Of a stretch of 45,627 nt of DNA, positions 25,939-34,315 are shown in pieces. The stretch spans positions 1-45,627 of the forward strand of contig JASBUK010000091.1 in assembly GCA_030147925.1 (NCBI GenBank), given 5' to 3'. This stretch comes from Trueperaceae bacterium (GTDB taxonomy: Bacteria > Deinococcota > Deinococci > Deinococcales > Trueperaceae). The notes under the pieces are model-generated. The model did not search any database and was not told the DNA's origin. It saw nothing but the letters and a program-made list of their open reading frames with translations. How positions within the stretch are numbered: the first letter of the stretch is position 1; every line of letters begins with the position of its first letter. The position numbers were made by a program, and so were the translations under genes.

Positions 25939-26969
25939 TATTTCGCCTCCGTTGCCCGCTTGCGGATAAAGTTGTTAAAGAGCACCGCGATAAGCAGCAT
26001 GAGGCCTAAAAAGACCTTAAACCAATCGGTATTAACACCGGTAAAGAATATGCCTTGCTGTACCATGCCAAAAATTAGCGCCCCAAAAACCGCCCCAACC
26101 ACCGAACCATATCCGCCTGTGAGCAAACAACCACCGATCACTGCGGCAATGATGGCCTCAAATTCCTTAAGCTGGCCGCGATTTACATCAGCCGAACCCA
26201 AGTCAATCACCTGCAAAGCTGCAAAGATCGTGGCCGCTACGGCAGTGCCCATAAACAAGATGATGCGTACTCTTTCTACTGGCACACCGGTGTTACGCGC
26301 CGCATTGGCATCACCGCCGACACCAAAGACCCAGTTGCCAAATTGAGTGCGGGTCAGTATCCAGGTGGTAAGAACTGCTAAGCCTAACCACCAATAGATA
26401 GAAACCGGCAAACCAAAAATATCACCACGGAAAATTACAGCCAGCCAATCGCCTTCAGCCGCAGGTTTGAGGCCGGAAACTTGGGTTCGACCGGTAATGA
26501 GCCGGGTAAAGCCAATGGTGAGGCCGCGTAAGATAAACAAGAAGGCCAAGGTAACGATAAATGAGGGTAATCTGGTTCTGTTGACAATCATGCCGTTGAT
26601 ATAGCCGACAAAAAGTGCAAAAGCAAAAGCCAGCAAAATAGCCAGCCAAAAAGGCCAGCCATAAACGGCCACCGGAATAGCCATTGCCATACCGGCTGCG
26701 GCAATCATCGAACCAATGGAGAGATCGAATTCGCCGCCAATCATCAGCAATGACGCACCAATTGCCAAAATACCTAGTTGCGCCGAGACCTCTAACCAAC
26801 TGGAAACCCCCCGAAAGCTCAAAAAGCCGCGATTGGCCGCTACAATGGCGAAGAAAATAAAAACTAAAATAGCGCCTGAAACCGCGCCAAGTTCCGGGCG
26901 ACTCAACAGTTTGCGTAAAATGCCGACCTCTCTAATACGTTCGTCAGCACTGCGATCAATGGTTGCCAC
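25938..26969 (-). CDS. Sugar ABC transporter permease
   Basis: 343-residue RbsC/BPD_transp_2-type permease with about nine to ten hydrophobic helices. [22 protein letters not shown] and [30 protein letters not shown]-type (here [15 protein letters not shown]) and [20 protein letters not shown] are family signatures. The start is GTG behind GAGGT. The ribosome site sits immediately outside the end of a MITE-like repeat that separates this gene from the binding-protein gene. Confidence 0.93.
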   Translation of the reverse strand: MATIDRSADERIREVGILRKLLSRPELGAVSGAILVFIFFAIVAANRGFLSFRGVSSWLEVSAQLGILAIGASLLMIGGEFDLSIGSMIAAAGMAMAIPVAVYGWPFWLAILLAFAFALFVGYINGMIVNRTRLPSFIVTLAFLFILRGLTIGFTRLITGRTQVSGLKPAAEGDWLAVIFRGDIFGLPVSIYWWLGLAVLTTWILTRTQFGNWVFGVGGDANAARNTGVPVERVRIILFMGTAVAATIFAALQVIDLGSADVNRGQLKEFEAIIAAVIGGCLLTGGYGSVVGAVFGALIFGMVQQGIFFTGVNTDWFKVFLGLMLLIAVLFNNFIRKRATEAK

Positions 26970-26983
26970 GCTATTACCTCATT

Positions 26984-27222
26984 GAAACTGTCCCAAATTG
27001 GGTGTTAAAGGAAAAGTGAAAAGTAAAAAGAGGAAAGTAAAAAGTAAGTGGAAAGTAGTTGGTAGGAAGTAGAAGCCCGGGATTTCCCAGTGGTGGCATT
27101 CAGACAATGGGAATTTGTCAGTTGACCACAAACATCTAAAATTAACTCGCTGAGGGCTTTCCAAAAATGCCTTTCCTACCGACCACCTACCATTAACCAC
27201 CTACTACTTTTGCTACACCGCC
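26984..27222. mobile_element. MITE-like element, copy R4 (inverted orientation)
   Basis: The left end GAAACTGTCCCAAATTGGG matches the reversed right end of R3, and the right end GCTACACCGCC matches the reversed left end of R3. Flanks CCTCATT and CTTCATT agree at 6 of 7 positions and suggest a decayed target duplication. The interior (239 bp in all) contains AAGTAAGTGGAAAGTAGTTGG words shared with R6. It lies inside the inositol operon between the binding-protein and permease genes. Confidence 0.65.
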
Positions 27223-27231
27223 CTTCATTGA

Positions 27232-27264
27232 CTAAAAGAGGGCCTGGATCAGGCCCTCTTTTAG
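27232..27264 (-). terminator. Strong hairpin after the binding-protein gene
   Basis: CTAAAAGAGGGCCTG (27232-27246), GAT, CAGGCCCTCTTTTAG (27250-27264) is a perfect 15-bp stem 12 bases after the binding-protein stop. T-rich sequence lies in the descending arm on both strands and TCTTTTT follows on the plus side, so it may act bidirectionally. In the operon it would attenuate or process the transcript after the first gene, giving excess binding protein. Confidence 0.75.
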
Positions 27265-27276
27265 TCTTTTTAATAC

Positions 27277-28230
27277 TTAGCGGATACCTTGCGCGCTCAA
27301 TTCAACTACCTGAGCGGCATTGTCCGGGGTTACAAAACCGGGGCCTGTTAACACTACTTCTGAGCCTGGCAACAAACCATACTGAATATAAAGTGTCAGC
27401 ATCGCAACCGGCAGATAGCCCTGGAGGTATTGCTGTTGGTCTATAGCAAAAGCAGCATTGCCATCGGCTAGGGTTTGCAAAATGGTGGGCGAAAGATCAA
27501 AAAAGCCCAATTCAATCTCACCAAGTTGGCCATTTTCTTCTAAAGCGGCAATAGTGGGTTCGCCACCAACCGGGCCTACTGCCAGGACGCCTTCAAGGTT
27601 GGCATTAGCGCTAAAAGCAGCTAATACCGCGTTGCGAATTTCGGTCGGGTCAGTTGAAACAGCCAAGACATCGACACTGGCTCCCTCACCAAGGCCGTCT
27701 TCGAAGCCCTGGCAACGCAAATCCAGCGCTACATTGCCCACTTCGTGATTAACGCAAAGGCCGTTTTGCACCCCTTTAGCAGCCATGCGTTGCCCGGCGC
27801 CAAAGCCGGCTTCGTATTCGGTCTGGCCCACGTGGCGCAAGACGCCTAAGTCTTTAAAGACATCGCTGCCTGAGTTCATCGACATTACCGGAATGCCTGC
27901 TTCTACCGCCGCGCGGATAGAATCGCCAAGCGCATCGGCGTCAGGGATCGAAACAATCAGGCCATCGGGGTTTGAAGCCACAGCGGCGTCGATAAGTTGG
28001 GCCATGCGCGGCATGTCAAAGGTATCCGGGGCACGATACTCGACATTGACACCCATATCAGCGGCAGCCTGATCCACGCCATTTACAACTACCGACCAAA
28101 AGGGGTCCGAAGCAGCACCGTGACTAACCACGACAATGCGGATATCACTGCGCTCCGGTACTTGTGCTAAGGCATTAGCAACTAGGCCAAAAGAAATAAT
28201 TACGCTAAGCGCTAAGAACAATTTTTTCAT
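27277..28230 (-). CDS. Sugar ABC transporter substrate-binding protein
   Basis: 317-residue periplasmic-binding-protein type 1 (RbsB-like). A Sec signal peptide [22 protein letters not shown] is followed by [51 protein letters not shown] and [31 protein letters not shown] are classic sugar-binding segments. It is the first gene after the divergent promoter and is followed by a strong hairpin. Its position upstream of iol genes implies inositol as ligand; that is inference. Confidence 0.93.
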   Translation of the reverse strand: MKKLFLALSVIISFGLVANALAQVPERSDIRIVVVSHGAASDPFWSVVVNGVDQAAADMGVNVEYRAPDTFDMPRMAQLIDAAVASNPDGLIVSIPDADALGDSIRAAVEAGIPVMSMNSGSDVFKDLGVLRHVGQTEYEAGFGAGQRMAAKGVQNGLCVNHEVGNVALDLRCQGFEDGLGEGASVDVLAVSTDPTEIRNAVLAAFSANANLEGVLAVGPVGGEPTIAALEENGQLGEIELGFFDLSPTILQTLADGNAAFAIDQQQYLQGYLPVAMLTLYIQYGLLPGSEVVLTGPGFVTPDNAAQVVELSAQGIR

Positions 28231-28265
28231 TTCACGGCTCCTTCCAAAGTTGGAATTTCAAAACG

Positions 28266-28355
28266 GCGGTGTACCACAAATTGTGTATTGTGGTTTGTGA
28301 ATTATGTCAGGGGCGTTAGCTGGCAGTTTCAACACACACAATTTGGGACACCTTC
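28266..28355. mobile_element. Short MITE-like element, copy R5
   Basis: Begins GGCGGTGTACCAC and ends CAATTTGGGACACCTTC, the same two termini as R3 but only 90 bp apart. The flanks TCAAAAAC and TCAAAACT are nearly identical. It is an internally deleted member of the family, between the binding-protein gene and its promoter, so it becomes part of the 5' leader of the inositol operon. Confidence 0.65.
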
Positions 28356-28455
28356 TCAAAACTACAAAGACTAGTCTAGGGCTTGCCAGAACCGACTTAC
28401 AGAGCATCACCTCCGCTAAAGGAATCTCAGCTATCGTATTGGTTTAGTGTTTCGA

Positions 28456-28484
28456 ATCTTACGCCTAAATCTTTGTTTTGTCAA
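28456..28484 (-). promoter_or_regulatory. Predicted promoter of the inositol transport/catabolism operon
   Basis: On the minus strand TTGACA (28484-28479) and TAAGAT (28461-28456) are separated by exactly 17 bp. The -10 runs into ATTCGAAA (28457-28450), the core also found at the regulator's own promoter. The leader to the binding-protein start is about 220 bases and contains repeat R5. Confidence 0.6.
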
Positions 28485-28503
28485 TAATCTGAAAGCGCTG
28501 TAC

Positions 28504-28532
28504 TTACATTCGAAAGTAATTTTGTGTACTAT
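28504..28532 (+). promoter_or_regulatory. Predicted promoter and operator of the DeoR-type regulator gene
   Basis: TTACAT (28504-28509) and TACTAT (28527-28532) are 17 bp apart. The -35 lies within a near-perfect 16-bp palindrome, TTACATTCGAAAGTAA (28504-28519, 14 of 16 symmetric). Its core ATTCGAAA is shared with the divergent operon promoter. Autoregulation by the encoded DeoR protein is the simplest reading. Confidence 0.55.
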
Positions 28533-28565
28533 AGCCTTATGTTTGAAATTAAATGGAGGTAAGCA

Positions 28566-29387
28566 GTGGCTGCTTTTCCAACTCAGCAGCTCGAGCTCAA
28601 TCCCCGGCAGCAAAGTATCTTAGAGCAGCTCGAGCAACGTGGTCGGGTCAGCGTGACTGAACTCGCCGAAGACCTGGAAGTTTCGGACGTAACCATCCGC
28701 AAAGACTTACAGTTACTCGAAGAATTCAGCCTGTTAAAGCGCGTTCATGGTGGTGCCATTGCCGCCAGGCGCTCTAAGTTCAATCTCTCGATTGCTTACA
28801 AGATTCGCAAACTTGGGCCTAACAAAGAGCGCATTGCCTACCAAGCGCTCGAGCTCATTCATGACGGTGATACTCTCATTCTCGATTCGGGCAGCACCAC
28901 TTTAGCTTTGGCACGTCTCTTGCCCCAGTACAAACGCGGTCTGACCATCGTGACCAATTCGCTGCCCATTATTTCGGAACTGGCAAACGTTTCTGATTTT
29001 GAGTTGATTCTTTTGGGCGGACCGGTCAGAAAACACAGTTTGGCAACTTTCGGCCCACTCACAGTCGAAAATCTCGAGCGACTCCAGGCTGACATTGTCT
29101 TTCTCGGCGCGGATGGCGCTTCTATCGAGCGGGGCTTATCCACGCCCAATCTGGGCGTCGCCGAGACAAAAGCCGCCATGGTCCACGCAGCCACCGAATG
29201 CGTGGCACTGGTTGATCACAGCAAGATAAGTCAGACCAGTCTGGCGTCCTTTGCCAAATGGCGGCAGATTCACACGCTGGTAACCGACTTGTCCTTAGCA
29301 GACGACTTTACCCAGTTTTTGCGAGAAAGCAATGTAAAAGTACTTGTCGCCGAAGAAAAAAGTTACTCGTCACCAGCAGTTAAGTAA
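28566..29387 (+). CDS. DeoR-family transcriptional regulator, probable inositol operon repressor
   Basis: 273 residues. The N-terminal HTH (RQQSILEQLEQRGRVSVTELAEDLEVSDVTIRKDLQLLEE followed by RVHGGA) is the DeoR signature. The C-terminal sugar-phosphate sensor domain shows LILDSGSTTLALARLL, IVTNSLPI, LLGGPVRKHSLATFGP, FLGADG and ALVDHSKI. DeoR proteins usually respond to a phosphorylated sugar; in Bacillus IolR the inducer is DKG-phosphate, the IolC product. The start is GTG with GGAGG nine bases upstream. It is divergent from the inositol operon and upstream of iolC/iolB, so it is likely the functional IolR, though orthology was not tested. Confidence 0.9.
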   Translation: MAAFPTQQLELNPRQQSILEQLEQRGRVSVTELAEDLEVSDVTIRKDLQLLEEFSLLKRVHGGAIAARRSKFNLSIAYKIRKLGPNKERIAYQALELIHDGDTLILDSGSTTLALARLLPQYKRGLTIVTNSLPIISELANVSDFELILLGGPVRKHSLATFGPLTVENLERLQADIVFLGADGASIERGLSTPNLGVAETKAAMVHAATECVALVDHSKISQTSLASFAKWRQIHTLVTDLSLADDFTQFLRESNVKVLVAEEKSYSSPAVK

Positions 29388-29436
29388 AGAGCGATTCGGT
29401 GGTGCTCACAGTTGTTAATAACATTCGAGCAACTGC

Positions 29437-29545
29437 TGATACCAATTCCGTTTAAAAGTCGAATCCTATAAGGCTTTTAAATGTGAGTAGAACGAGAAGA
29501 ATCGAACTGAGTGCCTTTCATAACGTTCAGGAATTAATCGGGCTC
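29437..29545 (-). repeat. Dispersed repeat R7, copy B
   Basis: GAGTGCCTTTCATAACGTTC and its surroundings (about 29485-29541) are the reverse complement of 16329-16387. The left part, ATACCAATTCCGTTTAAAAG, recurs as a shorter match in reverse at about 22068-22090 (ATACCGATTCCGTTAAAAAG). The 223-bp gap between the regulator and the second iolC consists largely of this element. Confidence 0.65.
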
Positions 29546-29610
29546 AGTATGAGATAGTCAAAACTGATTTTGAGTAAAAAGCTAGACAATTAATCTTACT
29601 GTCAAAGAGA

Positions 29611-30663
29611 ATGAAATGGATTGTATTTATTGTGAAACATCACCTTAAACCAAAGAATTTTGATGTTCTGACTTTGGGGCGATCCTCACTTGACTTATTC
29701 TCGGAAAACTTAGGGGCGCCTTTTACACAAATCGAAAGCTTCACGGCCAGCATAGGTGGCAGCCCGATCAATATTGCTGTTGGCACGCGGCGTTTGGGTT
29801 GTAAAGTGGCTATCCTCACGGCTGTCGGCGACGATAAAGCAGGAAGTTTTTTGCGCAGTTATCTTATACGTGAGGGTATCAGCACCGAGTTCATACCAAC
29901 AAAGTTAATGGCGCGCTCGAGCTTAGCTCTGCTGGGCATAGAACCACCGGATTGCTTTCCTCTGGTGTTCTACCGCGAGAACCCCGCCGATGTGCAGCTA
30001 AGTATCGACGATGTGCAGGCTGCACCCATTGCCCAAAGCCGCTGTTTGCTGTTAAGCGGCACCTCTTTAAGCAAATCCCCTGGTCGCGAAGCGATGTTTC
30101 ATGCGGCGGAACTGGCAAAATCTTCCTCTGTAACAGTGTTTTTAGACCTCGATATCCGCCCGGACCAATGGCACGACTCCCGGGCTTTTGGCGTCAACCT
30201 CCGGGCAATCTTGCCACTGGTCGATGTCGCTATAGGCACCGAAGAAGAGGTTTACGCTACCTTGATAGATAACGACAACCCCGCCGACAGCACGGTGATC
30301 AAATCGCTTAACCAAGAGCAGCGTAGCGAGCTTAAACCTCGCATCACAAACTGGCTAAGCCAGGCCCAAAGGCCTAAGGTACTGGTGCTAAAACGCAGTG
30401 CTAAAGGAGTTAGCGTCTTTACACAGGCTCGAGACCCTCTGGATGTGCCTGGTTTTAAGGTCAGGGTCCTAAATACCGTTGGCGCGGGCGACGCCTTTGC
30501 CAGCGGTCTCATTTACGGTTGGCTGCAAGGCTGGGACTGGTTTAAGAGCGCCCGCTTAGGCAATGCCTGCGGCGCTATCGTGGTGACGCGGCATGGCTGC
30601 GCCAGCGCCATGCCCAGCTTGGCAGAGGTTATGGAGTTTATGAGCGCACAAGGTGGTTGGTAG
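29611..30663 (+). CDS. iolC: 5-dehydro-2-deoxygluconokinase (second copy)
   Basis: 350-residue PfkB-family kinase, a clear paralogue of the IolC at 17415-18449. NFDVLTLGRSSLDLFSENLG, FTASIGGSPINIAVGTRRLG, FLDLDIRPDQWHDSRAFGVN, NTVGAGDAFASGLIYGWLQGWDWFKSARLGNACGAIVV and an ending in QGGW are parallel between the two. The first dozen residues (KWIVFIVKHHL) are not conserved, so the real start may be internal. The predicted start has an AAAGAGA stretch just upstream. The last codons and stop lie in the beginning of an intergenic repeat. It precedes iolB, as in a catabolic operon. Confidence 0.9.
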   Translation: MKWIVFIVKHHLKPKNFDVLTLGRSSLDLFSENLGAPFTQIESFTASIGGSPINIAVGTRRLGCKVAILTAVGDDKAGSFLRSYLIREGISTEFIPTKLMARSSLALLGIEPPDCFPLVFYRENPADVQLSIDDVQAAPIAQSRCLLLSGTSLSKSPGREAMFHAAELAKSSSVTVFLDLDIRPDQWHDSRAFGVNLRAILPLVDVAIGTEEEVYATLIDNDNPADSTVIKSLNQEQRSELKPRITNWLSQAQRPKVLVLKRSAKGVSVFTQARDPLDVPGFKVRVLNTVGAGDAFASGLIYGWLQGWDWFKSARLGNACGAIVVTRHGCASAMPSLAEVMEFMSAQGGW

Positions 30664-30735
30664 TTGGTGGAAAGTAGTGGGAAAAACTCTACTTTTCTCT
30701 TTCTCCTTTTTACTTTCCACTTACTTTAGGACGAA
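30655..30735. repeat. Intergenic repeat, copy R6
   Basis: GGTTGGTAGTTGGTGGAAAG at the left and TTTTACTTTCCACTTACTTT at the right are inverse words, also found in R4 and R1. The element begins at the iolC stop codon and fills most of the gap before iolB. No terminal GGTGTACC motif is visible, so this is a partial copy. Confidence 0.55.
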
Positions 30736-30779
30736 AGAATGGTTTCTATTCGGTATCAATCGAAAGGAAAGGAAAAATT

Positions 30780-31613
30780 ATGTCACAGAAACACCACTTA
30801 AGACCCCATGACAACACACAGCTTGTCCATGAGGTCACACCCGAGGATTACGGTTGGTCCTATCTTGCGTATAAGGCCGTAAAACTCACTGCCGGCGAGT
30901 CTTTTAGCTTTGCCACCGAGGCTAACGAGGCCGCGCTCGTCCCCCTGCAAGGACAGGCCGTTTTAAGCGCAGCAGATCAGGACTTTCAGGTAGCGCGCCA
31001 GGGAGTTTTTGAGGAAAAGCCCCAGGTTCTTTATGCTCCACCAGGGCAAAACATTTCTGTTACCACCATAAGCGATTTTGAATTCGCCATCGGGACGGCT
31101 CCCGCCGAAGGCAAGTACCCGCTGCGCCTCTTTAAACCTGAAGAAATGCGCACCGAGGTGCGCGGCGGTGGTGCGGCCTTAAGGGAAGTGCATCACATCC
31201 TCTCGCACCCGCTACCGGCGGAACGCCTCATTCTTTTTGAGGTCTACATTCCCGGCGGCATGTGGTCCGGTTGGCCGCCGCACTGTCACGACCGCTACCT
31301 TGATTCGCCTTATCTGGAAGAAACCTATCACTACCGCTTTAGCAACGAAGCGGGTTTTGGCCTACACCGCAACTACCGCCGCGATAATGATTTTAATGAG
31401 GTCTTTGCCATACATAGCAATGATCTCGTGCTGGTTACGCAGGGCTTTCATCCGGTGGCGGCCAGCCCGGGGACGACTATGTATTTTCTCAATTACTTGG
31501 CTGGAGACTTGCTTGATGAGGCTCGAGCCACCCCGCCGGTGGATGACCCCGATCATGCCTGGATCAAGGACAACTGGGATGCTTATGATGTCAAACTGCC
31601 GCTGATGGACTAA
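30780..31613 (+). CDS. iolB: 5-deoxy-glucuronate isomerase
   Basis: Converts 5-deoxy-glucuronate to DKG, the step between IolD and IolC. The 277-residue bicupin is of normal length. GGMWSGWPPHCHDRYLDSPYLEETYHYRF is the IolB metal-binding signature (His/His/Glu), followed by VLVTQGFHPVAASPGTTMYFLNYLAG with the last His. A strong AAAGGAAAGG ribosome site precedes the ATG. It lies between the second iolC and a dehydrogenase gene. Confidence 0.95.
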   Translation: MSQKHHLRPHDNTQLVHEVTPEDYGWSYLAYKAVKLTAGESFSFATEANEAALVPLQGQAVLSAADQDFQVARQGVFEEKPQVLYAPPGQNISVTTISDFEFAIGTAPAEGKYPLRLFKPEEMRTEVRGGGAALREVHHILSHPLPAERLILFEVYIPGGMWSGWPPHCHDRYLDSPYLEETYHYRFSNEAGFGLHRNYRRDNDFNEVFAIHSNDLVLVTQGFHPVAASPGTTMYFLNYLAGDLLDEARATPPVDDPDHAWIKDNWDAYDVKLPLMD

Positions 31614-31647
31614 AAATGTATTTAGGGCTTACGCCCAGGGAGCAGTT

Positions 31648-32763
31648 ATGAGTCAAAAGATAAATGTGGGCATAGTCGGCACCAGTTGGTGGGTAGACGC
31701 CATGTATTTACCCGCCTTGGCGCAGCACCCGCAGGCCAATATTCAGGCCATCTGTGGTCGCAGGTCTGCACCTACGCTCGAGCTGGCAAAACGCTGGCAC
31801 ATCCCTAAGCACTATCTCGATTTTGCCGAAATGCTCAGTGCCGCAAATTTAGACGCAGTCATAATCGCCAGCGCCAACGCCACCCACTACCCCATGACCG
31901 TGCAGGCGCTAAAAGCCGGTCTCCATGTGCTGTGTGAAAAACCCCTGGCCCTGAGCTATGCCCAGGCCAAAGAAATGGCCGACTTAGCCGAAGCTCTCAA
32001 ACTAAAGCACATGACTCCCTTTACCTACCGCTACATGCCCACTTCACGTTATCTAAAAGAGCTTATCGACCAGGGTTATCTCGGTCAACCCTATCATCTG
32101 AACTTGCGCTACTACACCGGCTTCGGACGCAGCGAAGGCTACCTCTGGCGCTTTGACAAGGCCAAGGCGGGCACCGGCGCAATCGGCGACATCGGCTCGC
32201 ACTTCCTCTATTTAGCTTACTGGTTTTTTGGCGATATCAGCGGCCTATACGCCAGACTTGGCACGCATATAAACCGCCCGGCCAGCGACCCTGAGGGTCG
32301 GCCTTATGAGCAAGCCGACGACAACGCCATGATCATTTTAGATTTCGCCAGTGGCGCTCAGGGCGTCATCCATGCCAGCACCGTCGCCTACGAAGCCAGC
32401 GCTTTCGGGCAAATTCATCAAATGGAGTTTCACGGCTCTTCAGGGAGTTTGCACAGTGTCACCGATTGGGACAGCCTCCAGCAAGTCTCGGGGGCAAAGC
32501 TCGGTGAAGGTCCCTGCAAAGTTCTGGAAATCCCCGAGCACATTTGGCAGGGCGCCCGCCGCGACAGCGTTCACAACAGTTACAAGGACGTGTTTAGAAA
32601 ACAAAATAGCATGGCTCGAGCCTTTATCAACGCTATTGCCGAAGACAAGCCCTTAGAACCATCTTTTCATGAAGGCGCTTACGTGCAAAAGCTCATCGAG
32701 ACCGCGCTGATAAGCCACAGTGAGCAGCGCTGGGTAAACCTAAAAGAACTGACCCCTGACTAA
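31648..32763 (+). CDS. Gfo/Idh/MocA-family oxidoreductase
   Basis: 371 residues. A Rossmann start (NVGIVGTSWWVDAMYLPAL), VLCEKPLALSYAQAKEMADL with the catalytic Lys, TYRYMPTSRYLKEL and GAIGDIGSHFLYLAYWFFG with an Asp-x3-His pair are typical. The GTSWW opening replaces the usual GxGxxG, with only one Gly conserved, a variation seen in some sub-families. The substrate is unknown; inositol isomers or related polyols fit the position 34 bp after iolB. A GGGAG ribosome site supports the ATG. A GC-rich hairpin follows. Confidence 0.88.
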   Translation: MSQKINVGIVGTSWWVDAMYLPALAQHPQANIQAICGRRSAPTLELAKRWHIPKHYLDFAEMLSAANLDAVIIASANATHYPMTVQALKAGLHVLCEKPLALSYAQAKEMADLAEALKLKHMTPFTYRYMPTSRYLKELIDQGYLGQPYHLNLRYYTGFGRSEGYLWRFDKAKAGTGAIGDIGSHFLYLAYWFFGDISGLYARLGTHINRPASDPEGRPYEQADDNAMIILDFASGAQGVIHASTVAYEASAFGQIHQMEFHGSSGSLHSVTDWDSLQQVSGAKLGEGPCKVLEIPEHIWQGARRDSVHNSYKDVFRKQNSMARAFINAIAEDKPLEPSFHEGAYVQKLIETALISHSEQRWVNLKELTPD

Positions 32764-32779
32764 ACCCAAAATAAAAAAC

Positions 32780-32800
32780 CCCCGGGTAGAAAACCCGGGG
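32780..32800 (+). terminator. Hairpin after the plus-strand inositol operon
   Basis: CCCCGGGT (32780-32787), a five-base loop, ACCCGGGG (32793-32800), flanked by an A-run upstream and CAAAAATTTTATTTC downstream. The arrangement fits an intrinsic terminator, although the T-tract is displaced by six bases. It lies 17 bp after the last stop codon. Confidence 0.65.
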
Positions 32801-32971
32801 CAAAAATTTTATTTCGCTTAAATCACCAAAAACAGTGCAAGGCTGACGAAGGCTTAATGCTACTTATCTAGAATTGGTATAACCCCTTACACACCTCGCG
32901 CTTTACACCTTAGCCCTCCCAGGGCTTTAAGATGCAACGCCGACCCAACTACCGAATACGATTACCTCGTA

Positions 32972-33448
32972 TTACTCGACAATAAGCGTCGTCTTTTGAC
33001 CGGCTTCGTAATGTCCGAGCATAAAACAGCCTATTTCCCATTCGCCGCGTTTACTCTCAGGAATAAAGAACTGCATGGTAGCCGTTTCGCCGGGCTGCAA
33101 AATCAGGGCGATAAAGCCATGGTTTTCGTGATCATTTTCATTGCCAAGTAAGTTAACCTTGTATTCACGTTCTTCAAGATCCGGCTCGCGGCCAAAGTGA
33201 ATTTCGTGCGTTACCTGACCTTCGTTTTCAAAGAAAACCAGATACTTTTTGCCGGCCTCCATGCGAATAGGCTCGTTTGGTTCCTGACCGTGCAACTGAA
33301 AGAAAAATTCGCCCATGCCAATAGTCAGATCGGGCTCGAGCGTTACTTCTCCGTGTGCTTTGGCAATACCTGGAACGCTAGCACCCACAATACCGCTTAT
33401 CGCAACTAAACCGGCAGTCTTAAGAAACTTACGACGTGTGTTATCCAC
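32972..33448 (-). CDS. Tat-exported cupredoxin-like protein
   Basis: 158 residues from a GTG start that has GGAGGAG six bases upstream; longer readings lack a ribosome site and would bury the signal. A twin-arginine signal (TRRKFLKTAGLVAISGIVGA, cleaved near AKA-HGE) leads to a single cupredoxin domain. Candidate copper ligands are His81 (VTHEIHF), Cys141 and His146 (GCFMLGHYEAGQ). The position usually occupied by the axial Met is Gln151, as in stellacyanin-like sites. It acts outside the membrane, probably as a copper carrier or electron shuttle. It is the distal gene of the metal-related minus-strand group. Confidence 0.85.
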   Translation of the reverse strand: MDNTRRKFLKTAGLVAISGIVGASVPGIAKAHGEVTLEPDLTIGMGEFFFQLHGQEPNEPIRMEAGKKYLVFFENEGQVTHEIHFGREPDLEEREYKVNLLGNENDHENHGFIALILQPGETATMQFFIPESKRGEWEIGCFMLGHYEAGQKTTLIVE

Positions 33449-33738
33449 TGTGTACTCCTCCAAAAATACTAGATTTAGCTCTTGAGCCACAAAAAGAAAT
33501 CCGGAACTTATATATTTAACTGTTATAAACTTATGCTGCCTCCTCACTAGCCAGCTACAATTTTGCTGTCTGTAGTGGTGTTTTGCTGCTCAGTATAGCA
33601 GGGATCTTGGCGGTATTCTCGCTGAATGAAAAATATATGAAGCTAAGCGCTGGTGGCGGTATTCTTAGGCTCATAGGTACTGATAATCACTTTCCCAAAG
33701 CTTGAAAGATTTTAATTTCTGCTCCCAATTCAGGACTT
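33449..33738. other. 290-bp gap upstream of the cupredoxin gene
   Basis: AT-rich stretches (ATATATTTAACTGTTATAAAC near 33510-33532) may contain the cupredoxin promoter, but no -35/-10 pair of good quality was found. No repeat-family member and no small ORF with a ribosome site was recognised. Confidence 0.4.
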
Positions 33739-34239
33739 TTAGAGCTGTTCCGACACTTCTGGCTGTATTTGGCCACGCATCCGTCGAAAGTTCCGAAGCA
33801 TCATGCGAACTAGCAGAAGGATAAGGGTTAACTCGGTCGATTTGGAAATAACGCTGACCACATCAAACCTCTCTACTTCACCTGCCTCAGGGCCAAAGAA
33901 AGGTATGCCTACCGTTCGAGTGACCAGCCATAAAGTGATGATCAGACCGTTGCCAATTATTCCCACCCAATAAAAAATGCGTTCGTTACGATTGATTTCT
34001 TCGGGGGGCGGGGGTTCCACATCGAGTCTTGGTTCCCAAGGTCGAAAGAAGAGTAAAATCCCATAAAAAATTTGCGCCACCGCAGCCACCATAAAGAAGG
34101 CGCCGTAACCCCACCATTCCTCCATGTGGACCTGGATTACTCCAACATGAATAAACGCTGCTATCCCGGATAGGGCAATAGCCCAAACAAGAAGTTTTTG
34201 AAACGTGTCCCCCTCATCAATGGTCGTTAATACGGCCAC
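33739..34239 (-). CDS. Four-helix membrane protein of unknown function
   Basis: 166 residues. Four hydrophobic segments: about 17-37 (LLVWAIALSGIAAFIHVGVI), 45-66 (YGAFFMVAAVAQIFYGILLF), 88-108 (FYWVGIIGNGLIITLWLV) and 128-148 (SKSTELTLILLLVRMML). A Pro/Glu-rich loop (EPPPPEEINRNE) joins helices 2 and 3. His31 and His38 flank the first helix. I do not recognise the family. The GTG start has GAGGTGA seven bases upstream. It lies between the DUF411 gene and the cupredoxin gene on the same strand, which suggests a role in copper handling. Confidence 0.75.
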   Translation of the reverse strand: MAVLTTIDEGDTFQKLLVWAIALSGIAAFIHVGVIQVHMEEWWGYGAFFMVAAVAQIFYGILLFFRPWEPRLDVEPPPPEEINRNERIFYWVGIIGNGLIITLWLVTRTVGIPFFGPEAGEVERFDVVSVISKSTELTLILLLVRMMLRNFRRMRGQIQPEVSEQL

Positions 34240-34315
34240 AACAATTCACCTCTAAAAAATCTGGCTCGAAAAGCTTAGAGATCCGTTCCAATGATTGGCT
34301 CAACCCAGCTCTGGA

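Noticed and set aside
25774-26346. A 190-codon plus-strand open frame spanning the ABC ATPase/permease junction
   Set aside because: Fully antisense to two well-conserved genes and rich in residues expected from reversed codons; no domain seen.
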